A DNA stretch of 64,000 bases from Pacificibacter marinus (lineage in GTDB: Bacteria > Pseudomonadota > Alphaproteobacteria > Rhodobacterales > Rhodobacteraceae). Both the position numbers and the translations under genes were made by a program. The notes beneath the pieces are model-generated. The model saw only the letters and a program-made list of their open reading frames with translations. It did no database searches and had not been told where the DNA came from. Location: positions 1-64,000 of the forward strand of contig NZ_JAHKPK010000065.1 of the NCBI RefSeq assembly GCF_018860665.1. Reading direction: 5' to 3'. The number at the start of each line of letters is the position of its first letter. Position 1 is the stretch's first letter. Positions 8,887 through 18,119 of this stretch are shown here, in pieces.

Positions 8887-11800
8887 TCAACCGATACTCC
8901 ACCACCCTTTGCGTTTAGGCTTTGCGGGCTCGGCGGGAGCGGTCTCGACTGCAGCCTCTACCACCTCAGGTGCTGCAACAGGTTCTGGCGCGGGCTGCTT
9001 AACAACAGGAACCGCTTCAGCGACAACAGGGTCTGGACTGGTTGCAACCGGAGCAGGTTCCACCTCGACAGGTGCTGGTGCCGCCTCGACAGCCGCCTCA
9101 ACAGTCGGTGCAGCCGCAGCTTCTGCTTCTGCCGCCGCCGCTTTCGCAGCTTTATCCGCTTCAATCTCAGCCTTGGTGCGACGCTTGCGCTTTGGTTTGG
9201 GCTTTGCTGCAGCGTCTTGCGTTGCGACAGCTTCGGCTGCGACCACAGTTTCTGCCGCAGGTTCCGCTTTTTTACGGCGCGTGCGCTTTGGTTTTGCCGC
9301 GGGGGCCTCTTCAGATGTCTCGGCAGCTGCCTCAACAGGCTCAGATGGCGTCTCAGCAGATGCTGTCTCAACCTCAGCAACCTCAGCGACAGGATCAGCC
9401 TTTTTACGACGGGTCCGTGTGCGTTTGGGCTTTTCTGCTGGGGCCTCATCTACAACCGCAGCATCGGCATTGGCACCAGACGCTTCAGACACCGCAGGTT
9501 CGGCCGCTTGGGCCTCGCCTTCTACAGCCTCGGTGACCTCAGAGGTCTCCGCATTGGCAGTGGATCTGTTGCGACCACCGCGTGAACGGCGGGTCCGCGT
9601 GCGTTTGGGCTTGTCTTCGCTGGTCTCGTCAGAGGCTGCTTCACCTTCAACTGGCGCGGCATCGGTGGTTGCGACATCCTTGGATTCAGCCTCAGATGAG
9701 GTTGCTTCCGCCTCACCGCTCTCTTCACCTTCGGTCTGCCCCTCAACGTGATCACTCGTTTTGCGACGACGGCGACGACGACGACGACGTTTTTTCGGTT
9801 GATCTTCTTCGCCCTCAGCAGCCGGCGTTGCAACTGCGGCTTCTTCTTGGGTCTCTTCGATCTCTTCGGCCTCGACAACATCGTCGTCGATTTCATCCAT
9901 CAAAGCGGCAGAGGCAGAAATCGCCGTATGCGCGACCTCATGCACCACACGTGTGGCAGTTTTGAATTTCTCGATGGTGAAGTCCGGCGAAATCATATGC
10001 GGATCAGCCTCAAGACGCACGGCCATGCCGTAACGCGCTTCGATCTGTGCAATGTTTTCACGCTTCATGTTCATCAAATAGTTGATAATCGCAACAGGCG
10101 CTTTGAGCAGAACTTCTTTGGACCGACGGCGTGTGCCCTCTTCTTCCAATTGGCGCAAAATGGTCAGCGCCATATTGTCATCAGAACGGATCAGACCCGT
10201 GCCGTGACAGATGTGACAGGGCTGCGTTGTCGCCTCAAGCATCCCTGGACGCAGACGCTGACGCGACATTTCCAGCAAACCAAAGCCTGAAATGCGACCC
10301 ACTTGGATGCGGGCGCGATCGGTTTTAAGTTTGTCTTTCAGTCGCTTTTCAACAGATGCGTTATTGCGGCGCTCTTCCATGTCGATAAAGTCGATGACGA
10401 TCAGGCCAGCAAGGTCACGCAAGCGCGCTTGACGGGCCAGTTCTTCGGCGGCCTCAAGGTTGGTTTTCAGCGCTGTGTCCTCAATGGAGCCCTCTTTGGT
10501 GGAGCGTCCAGAGTTCACATCGACAGAGACCAAAGCCTCGGTCACTTCGATCACGATATAGCCGCCAGATTTCAACTGAACCGTCGGATTAAACATCGAT
10601 CCGAGGTAGCTTTCCACTTGGTAGCGGGCGAACAACGGCAGATTTTCGCGGTAATTCGTCACGTTTTTCGCGTGGGTCGGCATAATCATACGCATAAAGT
10701 CTTTGGCCGTGCGGAAGCCCGCATCGCCTTCGACAATCACTTCGTCAATCTCTTTAGAATACAGATCACGGATCGAACGTTTGATCAGATCGCCTTCTTC
10801 ATAGATTTGCGCTGGTGCGACTGATTTCAATGTCAGTTCGCGGATCTGTTCCCACATGCGTTTAAGGTAATCGTAATCGCGCTTGATTTCGGTCTTGGTG
10901 CGCTGCGCACCCGCCGTGCGCACGATCAGACCTGCGCCCTGTGGCACGTCCATTTCAGTGGCAATTTCTTTGAGTTTCTTGCGGTCTGCTGCGTTGGTGA
11001 TCTTGCGGGAAATACCGCCACCACGGGCCGTGTTTGGCATCAAGACACAGTAACGTCCCGCCAATGACAGGTATGTGGTCAAGGCCGCGCCTTTGTTGCC
11101 GCGTTCCTCTTTGACCACTTGGATCAACAGAATCTGGCGAACTTTGATGACTTCTTGAATTTTGTAACGACGTGCGCGTGCCTTGCGACGCGGGCGGATG
11201 TCTTCATGCGTGTCATCGTCGGCGACGTTTTCGATGCTTGAATCTTTTTCAGATGCGGTTTCGGCCTCATCATCATCGTCGTCATCATTGGCGCTGTCGT
11301 CATCGGCACTCTCAGCATCGGTGACTGCCACTGTTTCAGTGTCATCCTTAGGTGTCACGTCATCTGATTGCGCCTCATCAGAAGCCGCATCAACGGGTTC
11401 CTCAACAGGTGTGTCTTGCACCGTAAAGGCGGGCGATGTGCCCTCTTCAACCGCACCATAGCTGCTGTCTGCACTGCTGTCTGAGCTGGCATCCGCGATC
11501 AAAGCATCTTCGGCGCTCAGGTCAGGTTCAACAACATCCATGCCAGAGGCTGTGTTTGTTTCAACCGCAGCTGTCGCATCTGTTTCGCCCTCAGCACTCG
11601 CAACCTCAGCCGTCGCGACTGCATCATCTGATACCGTTTCTTCGGCCTTGCTGCGTGACCGTGACCGCGAGCGGCGACGGGTGCGTGTGGGCTTTTCGTC
11701 TTCTTCCTCTTGGGCTTTCGCGTGGGCCAGTTCTTCAGCCATAAGCGCTTCGCGGTCGGCCACAGGAATTTGGTAGTAATCTGGGTGAATCTCTGAGAAC

Positions 11801-12009
11801 GCCAAGAACCCGTGGCGATTCCCGCCGTAATCAACGAAAGCCGCCTGAAGCGAGGGTTCGACCCGTGTTACTTTTGCGAGATAAATGTTGCCAGCGATTT
11901 GGCGTTTGTTTTCAGATTCAAAGTCGAATTCCTCGACCTTGTTTCCGTCAACCACCACAACGCGGGTTTCTTCCGCGTGGGTGGCATCGATAAGCATCTT
12001 TTTAGCCAT
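8887..12009 (-). CDS. rne: Ribonuclease E (Rne/Rng family)
   Basis: Central endoribonuclease of mRNA decay and rRNA/tRNA processing, 1040 aa. The N-terminal S1 domain is split by a very acidic insertion (about residues 108-270, rich in Glu, Asp, Ser and Ala), a feature known from alphaproteobacterial RNase E. The catalytic DNase I-like part includes SVDVNSGRST and GLIVIDFIDM, which carry the two metal-binding Asp. The zinc-link CHICHGTG follows. The C-terminal 350 residues are low in complexity: acidic Ala/Glu stretches alternating with about six basic blocks of the type KPKRTRTRR, ending in KRKGWWSIG. In this family such tails bind RNA and degradosome partners. The start follows MAKKMLIDATHAEETRV, the usual N-terminus. 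The upstream 580 bases hold no gene. Confidence 0.97.
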   Translation of the reverse strand: MAKKMLIDATHAEETRVVVVDGNKVEEFDFESENKRQIAGNIYLAKVTRVEPSLQAAFVDYGGNRHGFLAFSEIHPDYYQIPVADREALMAEELAHAKAQEEEDEKPTRTRRRSRSRSRSKAEETVSDDAVATAEVASAEGETDATAAVETNTASGMDVVEPDLSAEDALIADASSDSSADSSYGAVEEGTSPAFTVQDTPVEEPVDAASDEAQSDDVTPKDDTETVAVTDAESADDDSANDDDDDDEAETASEKDSSIENVADDDTHEDIRPRRKARARRYKIQEVIKVRQILLIQVVKEERGNKGAALTTYLSLAGRYCVLMPNTARGGGISRKITNAADRKKLKEIATEMDVPQGAGLIVRTAGAQRTKTEIKRDYDYLKRMWEQIRELTLKSVAPAQIYEEGDLIKRSIRDLYSKEIDEVIVEGDAGFRTAKDFMRMIMPTHAKNVTNYRENLPLFARYQVESYLGSMFNPTVQLKSGGYIVIEVTEALVSVDVNSGRSTKEGSIEDTALKTNLEAAEELARQARLRDLAGLIVIDFIDMEERRNNASVEKRLKDKLKTDRARIQVGRISGFGLLEMSRQRLRPGMLEATTQPCHICHGTGLIRSDDNMALTILRQLEEEGTRRRSKEVLLKAPVAIINYLMNMKRENIAQIEARYGMAVRLEADPHMISPDFTIEKFKTATRVVHEVAHTAISASAALMDEIDDDVVEAEEIEETQEEAAVATPAAEGEEDQPKKRRRRRRRRRKTSDHVEGQTEGEESGEAEATSSEAESKDVATTDAAPVEGEAASDETSEDKPKRTRTRRSRGGRNRSTANAETSEVTEAVEGEAQAAEPAVSEASGANADAAVVDEAPAEKPKRTRTRRKKADPVAEVAEVETASAETPSEPVEAAAETSEEAPAAKPKRTRRKKAEPAAETVVAAEAVATQDAAAKPKPKRKRRTKAEIEADKAAKAAAAEAEAAAAPTVEAAVEAAPAPVEVEPAPVATSPDPVVAEAVPVVKQPAPEPVAAPEVVEAAVETAPAEPAKPKRKGWWSIG

Positions 12010-12589
12010 TTTATTCTTTCGGCACCCGCAATCGGCCCGTCCCTCAAAGAGGTGGGCGAGCGAAATTGGAGGTGATTGTTGGGGGCGTTGGCAATCGCGG
12101 GCAAAGGAGCGGGGACGCGAGCGCCCTCATTCAACTCTATATTTGCCTGTGCGCGTTGCATCGCGTTTCTTCTCCGGCGCACATCAAACAAAAGGTTGAG
12201 GCGCCCATTCATGAAACCCATGCGCCCTATTATCAGAGGCGTGGGCGTTGCTGTGCCGCGGGGCTTTGTCATGCCTCAGGGCGCTATCGGTCTGCGATGT
12301 AAGCGGGTGGCACACTGTCGTTTGGTGCCATGCCCAACGCTTGCTTGCAGCGAATTTGTCAAAGCACTGTGTCTGACGCGAAAGGCGTTTGGCACATGTG
12401 CATCCCTAATCAGTAGTGGTCCCTGTGGACAAATACAACATGCAATTTCACAAAGCCTGTCGTTTGCCTCTATGAGTGCCCAACAAGTAGTCTTGAGTGG
12501 TTTCAAAAAGTTAAGGCCACTTTGATTTGACGGGCTTGAAAAACAGCTCTCCCTGCAGCGCATCAAAGCGTCACGCAATAGTGTCACCA
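12010..12589. other. 580-bp region without a recognisable gene, upstream of rne
   Basis: No ORF here has family resemblance or plausible coding character. The half nearest rne (12010 to about 12300) is G+C-rich and able to fold, so it may hold a long rne leader; rne is known to autoregulate through its 5' UTR in other bacteria. No conserved RNA motif is recognisable by eye and no promoter hexamers were convincing. Confidence 0.5.
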
Positions 12590-12633
12590 CTGTCATACAA
12601 CCGTCGCAGCCTCGTCGCGGGATCGTCACGAAA
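12590..12633 (+). promoter_or_regulatory. Tandem Pho-box-like array upstream of the glycerophosphodiesterase
   Basis: Four GTC-containing units follow each other at exactly 11 bp: CTGTCATACAA (12590), CCGTCGCAGCC (12601), TCGTCGCGGGA (12612) and TCGTCACGAAA (12623). The first pair fits the PhoB consensus of two CTGTCAT-type repeats with 11-bp periodicity. A possible -10 (TATAGC, about 12647) lies one to two turns downstream and the coding start 98 bases downstream. The arrangement and the phosphorus-scavenging role of the gene agree. Confidence 0.65.
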
Positions 12634-12730
12634 ATCAATCAGCTATAGCGCATCCGATCGTGCTTATTGGGCATCCATTTAGCCCCAACAGGCATTGTCT
12701 TGCGTTTTTGACTTCAAACAGGACTATCAT

Positions 12731-13948
12731 ATGACACGTTTACACCTCGGGATTTCCCTTCTTGCACTGACTTGCGCTGCGCCAGCCCTTGCACAAGACA
12801 TGGACCAAGCCCGTATCGAACTTGGCCCACGCCCTGCTTACTTGATCTCCACGATGGACGAGAGCCCGCTGAAAGACGCGTTGGAAGCCTGTGCCGCAAT
12901 GGAACCTGTACGCACAGACTTTTCAATCGCGCACCGCGGCGCGCCGTTGATGTTCCCTGAGCACACAGAACAAGCCAACCGTGCTGGTTTCTTGATGGGC
13001 GCTGGCATCATGGAATGTGACGTTGCTTTCACCAAAGACAAAGAACTGGTTTGCCGCCACGCGCAAAACGACCTGCACACAACCACAAACATTCTTGCCA
13101 CAGATTTGGGCGCGCAATGTACAACGCCTTTCACCCCAGCAAGCGGTGATACATCTGCACAAGTCGAATGCCGCACGTCAGACATCACATTGGCTGAATA
13201 CAAAACACTGAACGGCAAAATGGACGCAGGCAATTCTTCTGCGACCACAGTTGAGCAGTACATGGATGCCACAGCGTCTTTCCGCACAGATCTTTACGCC
13301 ACAACCGGCACGTTGTTGTCGCATAAAGACTCCATCGCTTTGTTCAAATCTTTGGGCGCGAAATTCACACCTGAATTGAAATCGCCTTCTGTCGAGATGC
13401 CATTCGACGGCTTCACGCAAGAAGACTACGCGCAAAAGCTGATCAACGAATACAAAGACGCAGGTATTCCAGCGTCAGACGTCTTCGCCCAGTCTTTCGA
13501 TCTGAACGATGTGCTGTACTGGATCAAAGCCGAGCCTGAATTTGGCGCGAACGCTGTGTTCCTTGTGGAAGCCACTGACGGTTTTGACCCACAAGATGCA
13601 AACACATGGAAAGAAGACTTCACCGCTTTGAAAGCCGCAGGCGTCAACAACTTGGCCCCCTCTATTAACATGCTTGTTGTAAATGATGGCGATAAAATCG
13701 TTGCTTCAAACTATGCAAAAGCGGCGAAAGAAGCAGGTCTTGATCTGATTTCTTGGTCTCTGGAACGCTCTGGTCCCTTGGCCACAGGTGGCGGTTGGTA
13801 TTTCCAATCCGTGACAGAAGCGATGAACAATGACGGCGACTACTTTGAGGTGCTCGACGCTTTGGCGATGGACGCTGGCGTCAAAGGTGTCTTTTCTGAC
13901 TGGCCTGCAACAGTCACATACTATGCTTCTTGCATGGGCCTGAAATAA
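12731..13948 (+). CDS. glpQ: Secreted glycerophosphodiester phosphodiesterase
   Basis: The 405-aa protein starts with a clear signal peptide ([20 protein letters not shown], cleaved after AQ), so it acts in the periplasm. The ATG at 12731 is preferred to an upstream in-frame codon because the signal peptide begins there. The GDPD fold is marked by [14 protein letters not shown] (catalytic His and metal-binding Glu) and [19 protein letters not shown] (metal ligands and second His). It should cleave glycerophosphodiesters from phospholipids to glycerol-3-phosphate and an alcohol. Several cysteines may form disulfides. A Pho-box-like array upstream suggests induction by phosphate limitation, and a terminator follows. 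No glycerol-3-phosphate importer lies beside it. Confidence 0.92.
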   Translation: MTRLHLGISLLALTCAAPALAQDMDQARIELGPRPAYLISTMDESPLKDALEACAAMEPVRTDFSIAHRGAPLMFPEHTEQANRAGFLMGAGIMECDVAFTKDKELVCRHAQNDLHTTTNILATDLGAQCTTPFTPASGDTSAQVECRTSDITLAEYKTLNGKMDAGNSSATTVEQYMDATASFRTDLYATTGTLLSHKDSIALFKSLGAKFTPELKSPSVEMPFDGFTQEDYAQKLINEYKDAGIPASDVFAQSFDLNDVLYWIKAEPEFGANAVFLVEATDGFDPQDANTWKEDFTALKAAGVNNLAPSINMLVVNDGDKIVASNYAKAAKEAGLDLISWSLERSGPLATGGGWYFQSVTEAMNNDGDYFEVLDALAMDAGVKGVFSDWPATVTYYASCMGLK

Positions 13949-13980
13949 ATCAAGCGACAGACGCTTTAAAAAATTAAATA

Positions 13981-14007
13981 CGGGGCCTCCATTTTGGGGC
14001 CCCGTTT
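13981..14007 (+). terminator. Terminator after the glycerophosphodiesterase
   Basis: CGGGGCC (13981-13987) pairs with GGCCCCG (13998-14004), with a ten-base loop and TTT after the stem. It may serve both converging transcripts. Confidence 0.8.
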
Positions 14008-14056
14008 CGTGTCAGGTGATTAGCCTCAGGCCAAAGCCCCGTTCAGCATCCGCGCT

Positions 14057-14770
14057 CTAAGCGCTGACAGTTTGAAATATCGGCGAGACCAGCGTCAACG
14101 CCGCTTTCAAATCGGATGCAACCCCTTGGCCCAAATCCGGCAAGGGCGTGTTTTCAGGCCGCATATCCGGTATCTGCACCGCACGGCATCCCGCCGCCAT
14201 AGCCGCGCGAATACCTGTGTCACTGTCTTCAAACGCCGCGCAATCCGATGGTTCAAGCCCCAAAGCCGCCGCCCCTTGTAAATATGGCGCAGGATCGGGT
14301 TTGTTGGCCGTAACCTCATCGCCTGCGACCACCGCCACCAGATATTTCAGCAGACCCGCCTGCTCTAGCTCGTGGCGCGCGGCAACGCCGATGGTCGATG
14401 TCACCACCGCCATTTTGGCACCCGCCTTTGCCAAGCGTTCGAACACCTCGCCCACGTAAGGGCGCAACGGCACGTTTTCACGCATCAGATCCGTTTTATG
14501 TCCATTAAAGGCAGCAACAAATTCCAACACATCCATACGACCTTGCAACCACAGTTTCGTCTTGGCCGTATTGCCCGGCAAGGATCCTCCGATCAAAGAC
14601 AGGAAAAACCGCCGAGCCTCGCTGTCATCGATGTCCAAATCGGCGCAAGCCATCACAAACGCCTGCTGGCCTACCCGTTCGGTGTCCAGCAGCAGCCCGT
14701 CCATATCGAACAGATACCCCTGAGGCGTCCAGCCGTGCGGCATTTGGGGCGCGCCCCATTGGTATGTCAT
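14057..14770 (-). CDS. HAD-family hydrolase (beta-phosphoglucomutase-like)
   Basis: A 237-aa HAD phosphatase or mutase. Motif I is FDMDGLLLDTE with both catalytic Asp, motif II is VVTST, motif III is the Lys in NKPDPAPY, and motif IV is FEDSDTGIRAA. A helical cap lies between motifs I and II, as in the beta-phosphoglucomutase / phosphoglycolate phosphatase subgroup. The substrate is not predictable. The ATG at 14770 is chosen because it follows the dctD stop after one base (TAATATG), implying translational coupling to dctD; the longer version would run into the regulator. Whether the coupling reflects a role in C4-dicarboxylate use is unknown. Confidence 0.85.
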   Translation of the reverse strand: MTYQWGAPQMPHGWTPQGYLFDMDGLLLDTERVGQQAFVMACADLDIDDSEARRFFLSLIGGSLPGNTAKTKLWLQGRMDVLEFVAAFNGHKTDLMRENVPLRPYVGEVFERLAKAGAKMAVVTSTIGVAARHELEQAGLLKYLVAVVAGDEVTANKPDPAPYLQGAAALGLEPSDCAAFEDSDTGIRAAMAAGCRAVQIPDMRPENTPLPDLGQGVASDLKAALTLVSPIFQTVSA

Positions 14771-14771
14771 A

Positions 14772-16109
14772 TTATCCAAGGTAATCAGACCTTTGCAGGC
14801 TATATTTGGCCATTTTCTCATTCAGGGTACGACGCGGCAAACACAGCTCGTCCATCACAGAGACAATAGACCCTTTGTGGCGACGCATGGTGTTGTCGAT
14901 CAACATCCGCTCGAAGGCTTCCACATATTCTTTCAGCGGCTTGCCCTCAGTCGTCATAGTTTGCTGCTCGACATCATCGCCCTCGGACAACAACAGCGAG
15001 GCGATAGAGCCCGATCCGCGCCGGTTTTGCAGCACGGCGCGTTCAGCCACGTTGATCAACTGACGGATATTGCCCGGCCAAGGGGCTTGCAACAATTGTG
15101 CCGCTTCCTGTGCTGCCACTTCGCGGGCCTCGCAACCGTATTCTTCGGAAAATTGCTGCGACAATTGCGTGAACAACAGCAAAATATCTTCGCCGCGCGC
15201 ACGCAATGGTGGCAGCGTGATTTTCATCGCTGCCAAACGGAAATACAGATCGGCACGCAGCGCAGATTCGCAGGTCTTGCCCTGCTCTTGCAGGTTACAA
15301 ATTGCGATCACGCGGGTTTCTGGTGGCGTGCCTTGATCATCCATCCAAGACAGCAATCGCGCTTGCAAATCGGCTGGCAGAGCTTCGATATCTTCCAACA
15401 CGAGCGTGCCGCCGCGTGCCTCTTCGATCAACGGAATGATTTGCCCGTCAGGATCAGGCCCAAACAAGCGCTTGGCCAACTCGTGTTCTTCGCGCCCCGC
15501 GCAGGTAAATGTCACGAATTTCTTATTGGCCCGCGCCCCGACAGCGTGCAAAGCATGGGCCACAAGCGTTTTGCCTGTGCCGGTTTCGCCATCGATCAAC
15601 ACATGCCCATCGGCTTGACCGAGGTCTAAAATATCTTCGCGCAGACGTTCCATCACCGGCGAGGCGCCGATCAGCTTTTTCATCAGCCCTGTGCCATCTG
15701 ACAGTTCACGGCGCAGCGCGCGGTTATCAAGCGTCAAACGCCGCGCATTCGTGGCCTTTTTCGCCAGTTCCGTCATGCGATCAGGGTTGAACGGTTTTTC
15801 CAAGAAATCAAACGCCCCGACACGCATGGCCTCGACCGCCATCGGCACATCGCCGTGCCCAGTGATCATGATCACCGGCAGCCCTGAATCCACGGACATC
15901 AGCTTTTTCAAAAACTGCATCCCGTCCATGCCCGGCATTTTGATGTCCGAAATGATCGCGCCTGGATAATCAGGCCCGAGCGATTTCAGCGCATCCTCTG
16001 CACTGGCAAAGGTTTCCGTGTCAAATCCAGACAAGGCCAACCATTGACTGATCGATTGGCGCATATCTTGCTCGTCATCGACGATCGCGATCTTCATTGC
16101 AGTTGCCAT
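14772..16109 (-). CDS. dctD: DctD-type response regulator (NtrC family) lacking the GAFTGA loop
   Basis: A 445-aa regulator with a receiver domain (phospho-acceptor D55 in ISDIKMPG, K105), a AAA+ domain and a Fis-type HTH. Walker A is GETGTGKT (174-181) and the Walker B region is GGTLVLEDIEAL (233-244). The C-terminal HTH reads GSIVSVMDELCLPRRTLNEK. Pairing with dctB, directly upstream, points to control of C4-dicarboxylate uptake. Between LFG (215-217) and GGTL only 15 residues remain, and the sigma-54-contacting GAFTGA motif is missing. Walker B also reads LED instead of the usual LDE. By analogy with Rhodobacter capsulatus NtrC, which lacks this motif and works with the housekeeping sigma, it may not be a sigma-54 activator. 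The HAD gene follows after one base. Confidence 0.85.
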   Translation of the reverse strand: MATAMKIAIVDDEQDMRQSISQWLALSGFDTETFASAEDALKSLGPDYPGAIISDIKMPGMDGMQFLKKLMSVDSGLPVIMITGHGDVPMAVEAMRVGAFDFLEKPFNPDRMTELAKKATNARRLTLDNRALRRELSDGTGLMKKLIGASPVMERLREDILDLGQADGHVLIDGETGTGKTLVAHALHAVGARANKKFVTFTCAGREEHELAKRLFGPDPDGQIIPLIEEARGGTLVLEDIEALPADLQARLLSWMDDQGTPPETRVIAICNLQEQGKTCESALRADLYFRLAAMKITLPPLRARGEDILLLFTQLSQQFSEEYGCEAREVAAQEAAQLLQAPWPGNIRQLINVAERAVLQNRRGSGSIASLLLSEGDDVEQQTMTTEGKPLKEYVEAFERMLIDNTMRRHKGSIVSVMDELCLPRRTLNEKMAKYSLQRSDYLG

Positions 16110-16186
16110 GAAACCTATTCTCCTAGTCTTTCCCCTTTGAGAGCCCCCAAAGGTATTCTTGTTCTTATGCCTGTGTATGTGGTCGC

Positions 16187-17956
16187 TTACTGCGCGGCAG
16201 CCAAGCCCTCTTCAGACATAGGAAGGATCATTTCAAATTCAGCCCCCCCATTGCTCCAATTGCGCGCGGTGAGCCGTCCCCCCAACTCGTTGACGATACC
16301 AGAGGAAATGGCAAGCCCCAGCCCGACACCATCGCCGGGGGCTTTGGTGGTGTAAAATGGTTCAAACATCGTGTCCAAATCTTGGATTCCTGTCCCGTTG
16401 TCACGCACCAAGACCGACGCCTGCGCGCCGCCTGCGACCAAGATACCGATCTGCGGCTCTGCTACGTTTTTTGACGCGTCAAACGCATTGCGCAGCAGGT
16501 TCACCAAAACCTGTTCCAACCGCACCCGATCGCCCTGAACGATCACCGGTTCTGGCGGCAAGGTGCGGGTGATTTCCACCGATCTTTGGCGCATCTGCGG
16601 TTCCATCATCGACAGGGCTGAGGCCACGCAATCCCTTAAATCTATGGGTTCCAAGTGGTCCGAACCCTTACGCGCATAGGATTTCAACTGGCGCGTGATC
16701 GCCCCCATGCGGTCAATCAAATCGTCGATCCGCCCGAAAGAGGCCAGCGCTTCATCGGGCCGCTTTCTTTGTAGCAATAGCTTGGCCCCCGCCAGATAGG
16801 TTTTCATCGCCGCCAGTGGCTGGTTCAGCTCATGCGACACCGCCGCCGACATCTCGCCAAGCACCGCCAATTTCGACGATTGCAGCAAGGTCTGTTCGGC
16901 CACTTCAAGGCTGCGTTCAGCGCGTTTGCGTTCGGCAATTTCCCGCTGCAGCGCTGCGTTGAGCTGGCGAAGCCCCGCCGATTCTTGTTGAAAAAGCCCC
17001 GCCTGCGACATCGCCCGCCGCGAGGTCAGATAGAAAACCCCCGCCAGAAGAATGGCAAATCCCATGATTTCCAGCGCCAAAACCCCGTTCACCTTTTCGC
17101 GAACCGAACTGTAGGTGGTGAAAGACGCCATACGCCAGCCCCGAAACGGGATACGATTTTCCAGCCGCATCACCGCCTCACCACCCAAATATACTTCGGC
17201 AGGCGTTGAATTCCAATCCGTTGTCAACCGAAACGCGCGCTCGATCGCCGTGGGCGCATCTGTGACAGACAGGGCTTCGGCTTCGGTCTTGGACCGCCAG
17301 CGAGGTTCCGTTGAAAGAATGATCTGATTGTCCGAATTGATCACAATCACAGCGTCAGAAATACCCGACCAACTTTTCTCAAACTTGGCCAAATCGACCT
17401 GCACAACGATCACGCCCACCAGCGCCCCGCCGACGTCAATCTTACGACTATAAGTGAATTGATACCCGCCGCCTGCGCGCTGGGTGGCGTTGAAAATCGT
17501 TTCATTCGAACGCAAAGCATCAATGAAACTCGGCTCTTGGCGTCCATTGGTGCCCAACAACCCTCTGTCGGTGGCGGCCACAACACGTCCGCTTTCATCC
17601 AGCAACAAAATCGCCGCCGCGCCGATTTCCTCGATGTAAGAAATCAAATGTTGCGAGGTTTGTGTGTAATCATCAGTGTTCAGCGCGCTCACCAAAACGG
17701 GGTCGCGCGACAGCAAAATCGGCACGATGGATGTACGCTGTAACTCGGACAACAGGTTGCCCGAATACAGCGCTTGGCGCACTTCAGCGCGGTTGCGCGT
17801 TAAAATCGTGTGGCGTTCGGTCAACAGCAGATTCGTGACCCAAACAACCGAAATTGCTACCACAACAAAAGCCACAAGCGCCAAACGCCCGCCCCACGTC
17901 AAGGTACGCGGTCGAGCTGGAGGTTGAGGCATGGTGGGCAGCTTGTGATCATTCAT
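16187..17956 (-). CDS. dctB: C4-dicarboxylate sensor histidine kinase
   Basis: A 589-aa membrane kinase. The first TM helix (about 25-47) is followed by a periplasmic PAS-like/dCache sensor region (about 48-290), with segments such as LLLDESGRVVAATDRGLLGT typical of DctB. A second TM helix (about 293-312) and a coiled coil (about 330-360) lead to the HisKA domain with AVSHELNQPLAAMKTYLAGA (phospho-acceptor His). The ATPase domain has the N-box NLLRNAFDAS and G-boxes DNGTGI and GVGLGLAIS. It should phosphorylate the DctD homologue encoded 77 bp downstream. The DctPQM transporter genes it would control are not in the window. Confidence 0.93.
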   Translation of the reverse strand: MNDHKLPTMPQPPARPRTLTWGGRLALVAFVVVAISVVWVTNLLLTERHTILTRNRAEVRQALYSGNLLSELQRTSIVPILLSRDPVLVSALNTDDYTQTSQHLISYIEEIGAAAILLLDESGRVVAATDRGLLGTNGRQEPSFIDALRSNETIFNATQRAGGGYQFTYSRKIDVGGALVGVIVVQVDLAKFEKSWSGISDAVIVINSDNQIILSTEPRWRSKTEAEALSVTDAPTAIERAFRLTTDWNSTPAEVYLGGEAVMRLENRIPFRGWRMASFTTYSSVREKVNGVLALEIMGFAILLAGVFYLTSRRAMSQAGLFQQESAGLRQLNAALQREIAERKRAERSLEVAEQTLLQSSKLAVLGEMSAAVSHELNQPLAAMKTYLAGAKLLLQRKRPDEALASFGRIDDLIDRMGAITRQLKSYARKGSDHLEPIDLRDCVASALSMMEPQMRQRSVEITRTLPPEPVIVQGDRVRLEQVLVNLLRNAFDASKNVAEPQIGILVAGGAQASVLVRDNGTGIQDLDTMFEPFYTTKAPGDGVGLGLAISSGIVNELGGRLTARNWSNGGAEFEMILPMSEEGLAAAQ

Positions 17957-18045
17957 AGGTTGAGTTTACGCGTGACACTGCGCGCGCTCAAGCACAGATG
18001 CTGCGCCGCCGCAGGCCTACGCGGAAATAAGCCCATGAGACCAAA

Positions 18046-18078
18046 ACAAAAAACGCCCCCGAAACGAGAGCGCCTTTT
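18046..18078 (-). terminator. Probable terminator after purQ
   Basis: On the minus strand AAGGCGCTC can pair with GGGGCGTTT, including G-T pairs, around an eight-base loop, followed by a T-run. It lies about 40 bases past the purQ stop and before dctB. Confidence 0.6.
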
Positions 18079-18119
18079 GTGTTTATCAATGCCAAGACCC
18101 TAACCCGAAAGGGCAGTGC

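Noticed and set aside
8852-9751. Long plus-strand frame antisense to the rne tail (about 300 codons)
   Set aside because: It mirrors the repetitive Ala/Glu/Arg coding of RNase E; Ala/Ser-rich translation has no family character.
12276-12638. 120-codon minus-strand frame upstream of rne
   Set aside because: Composition is unlike a protein (many Cys and Arg, no domain) and it overlaps the Pho-box array.
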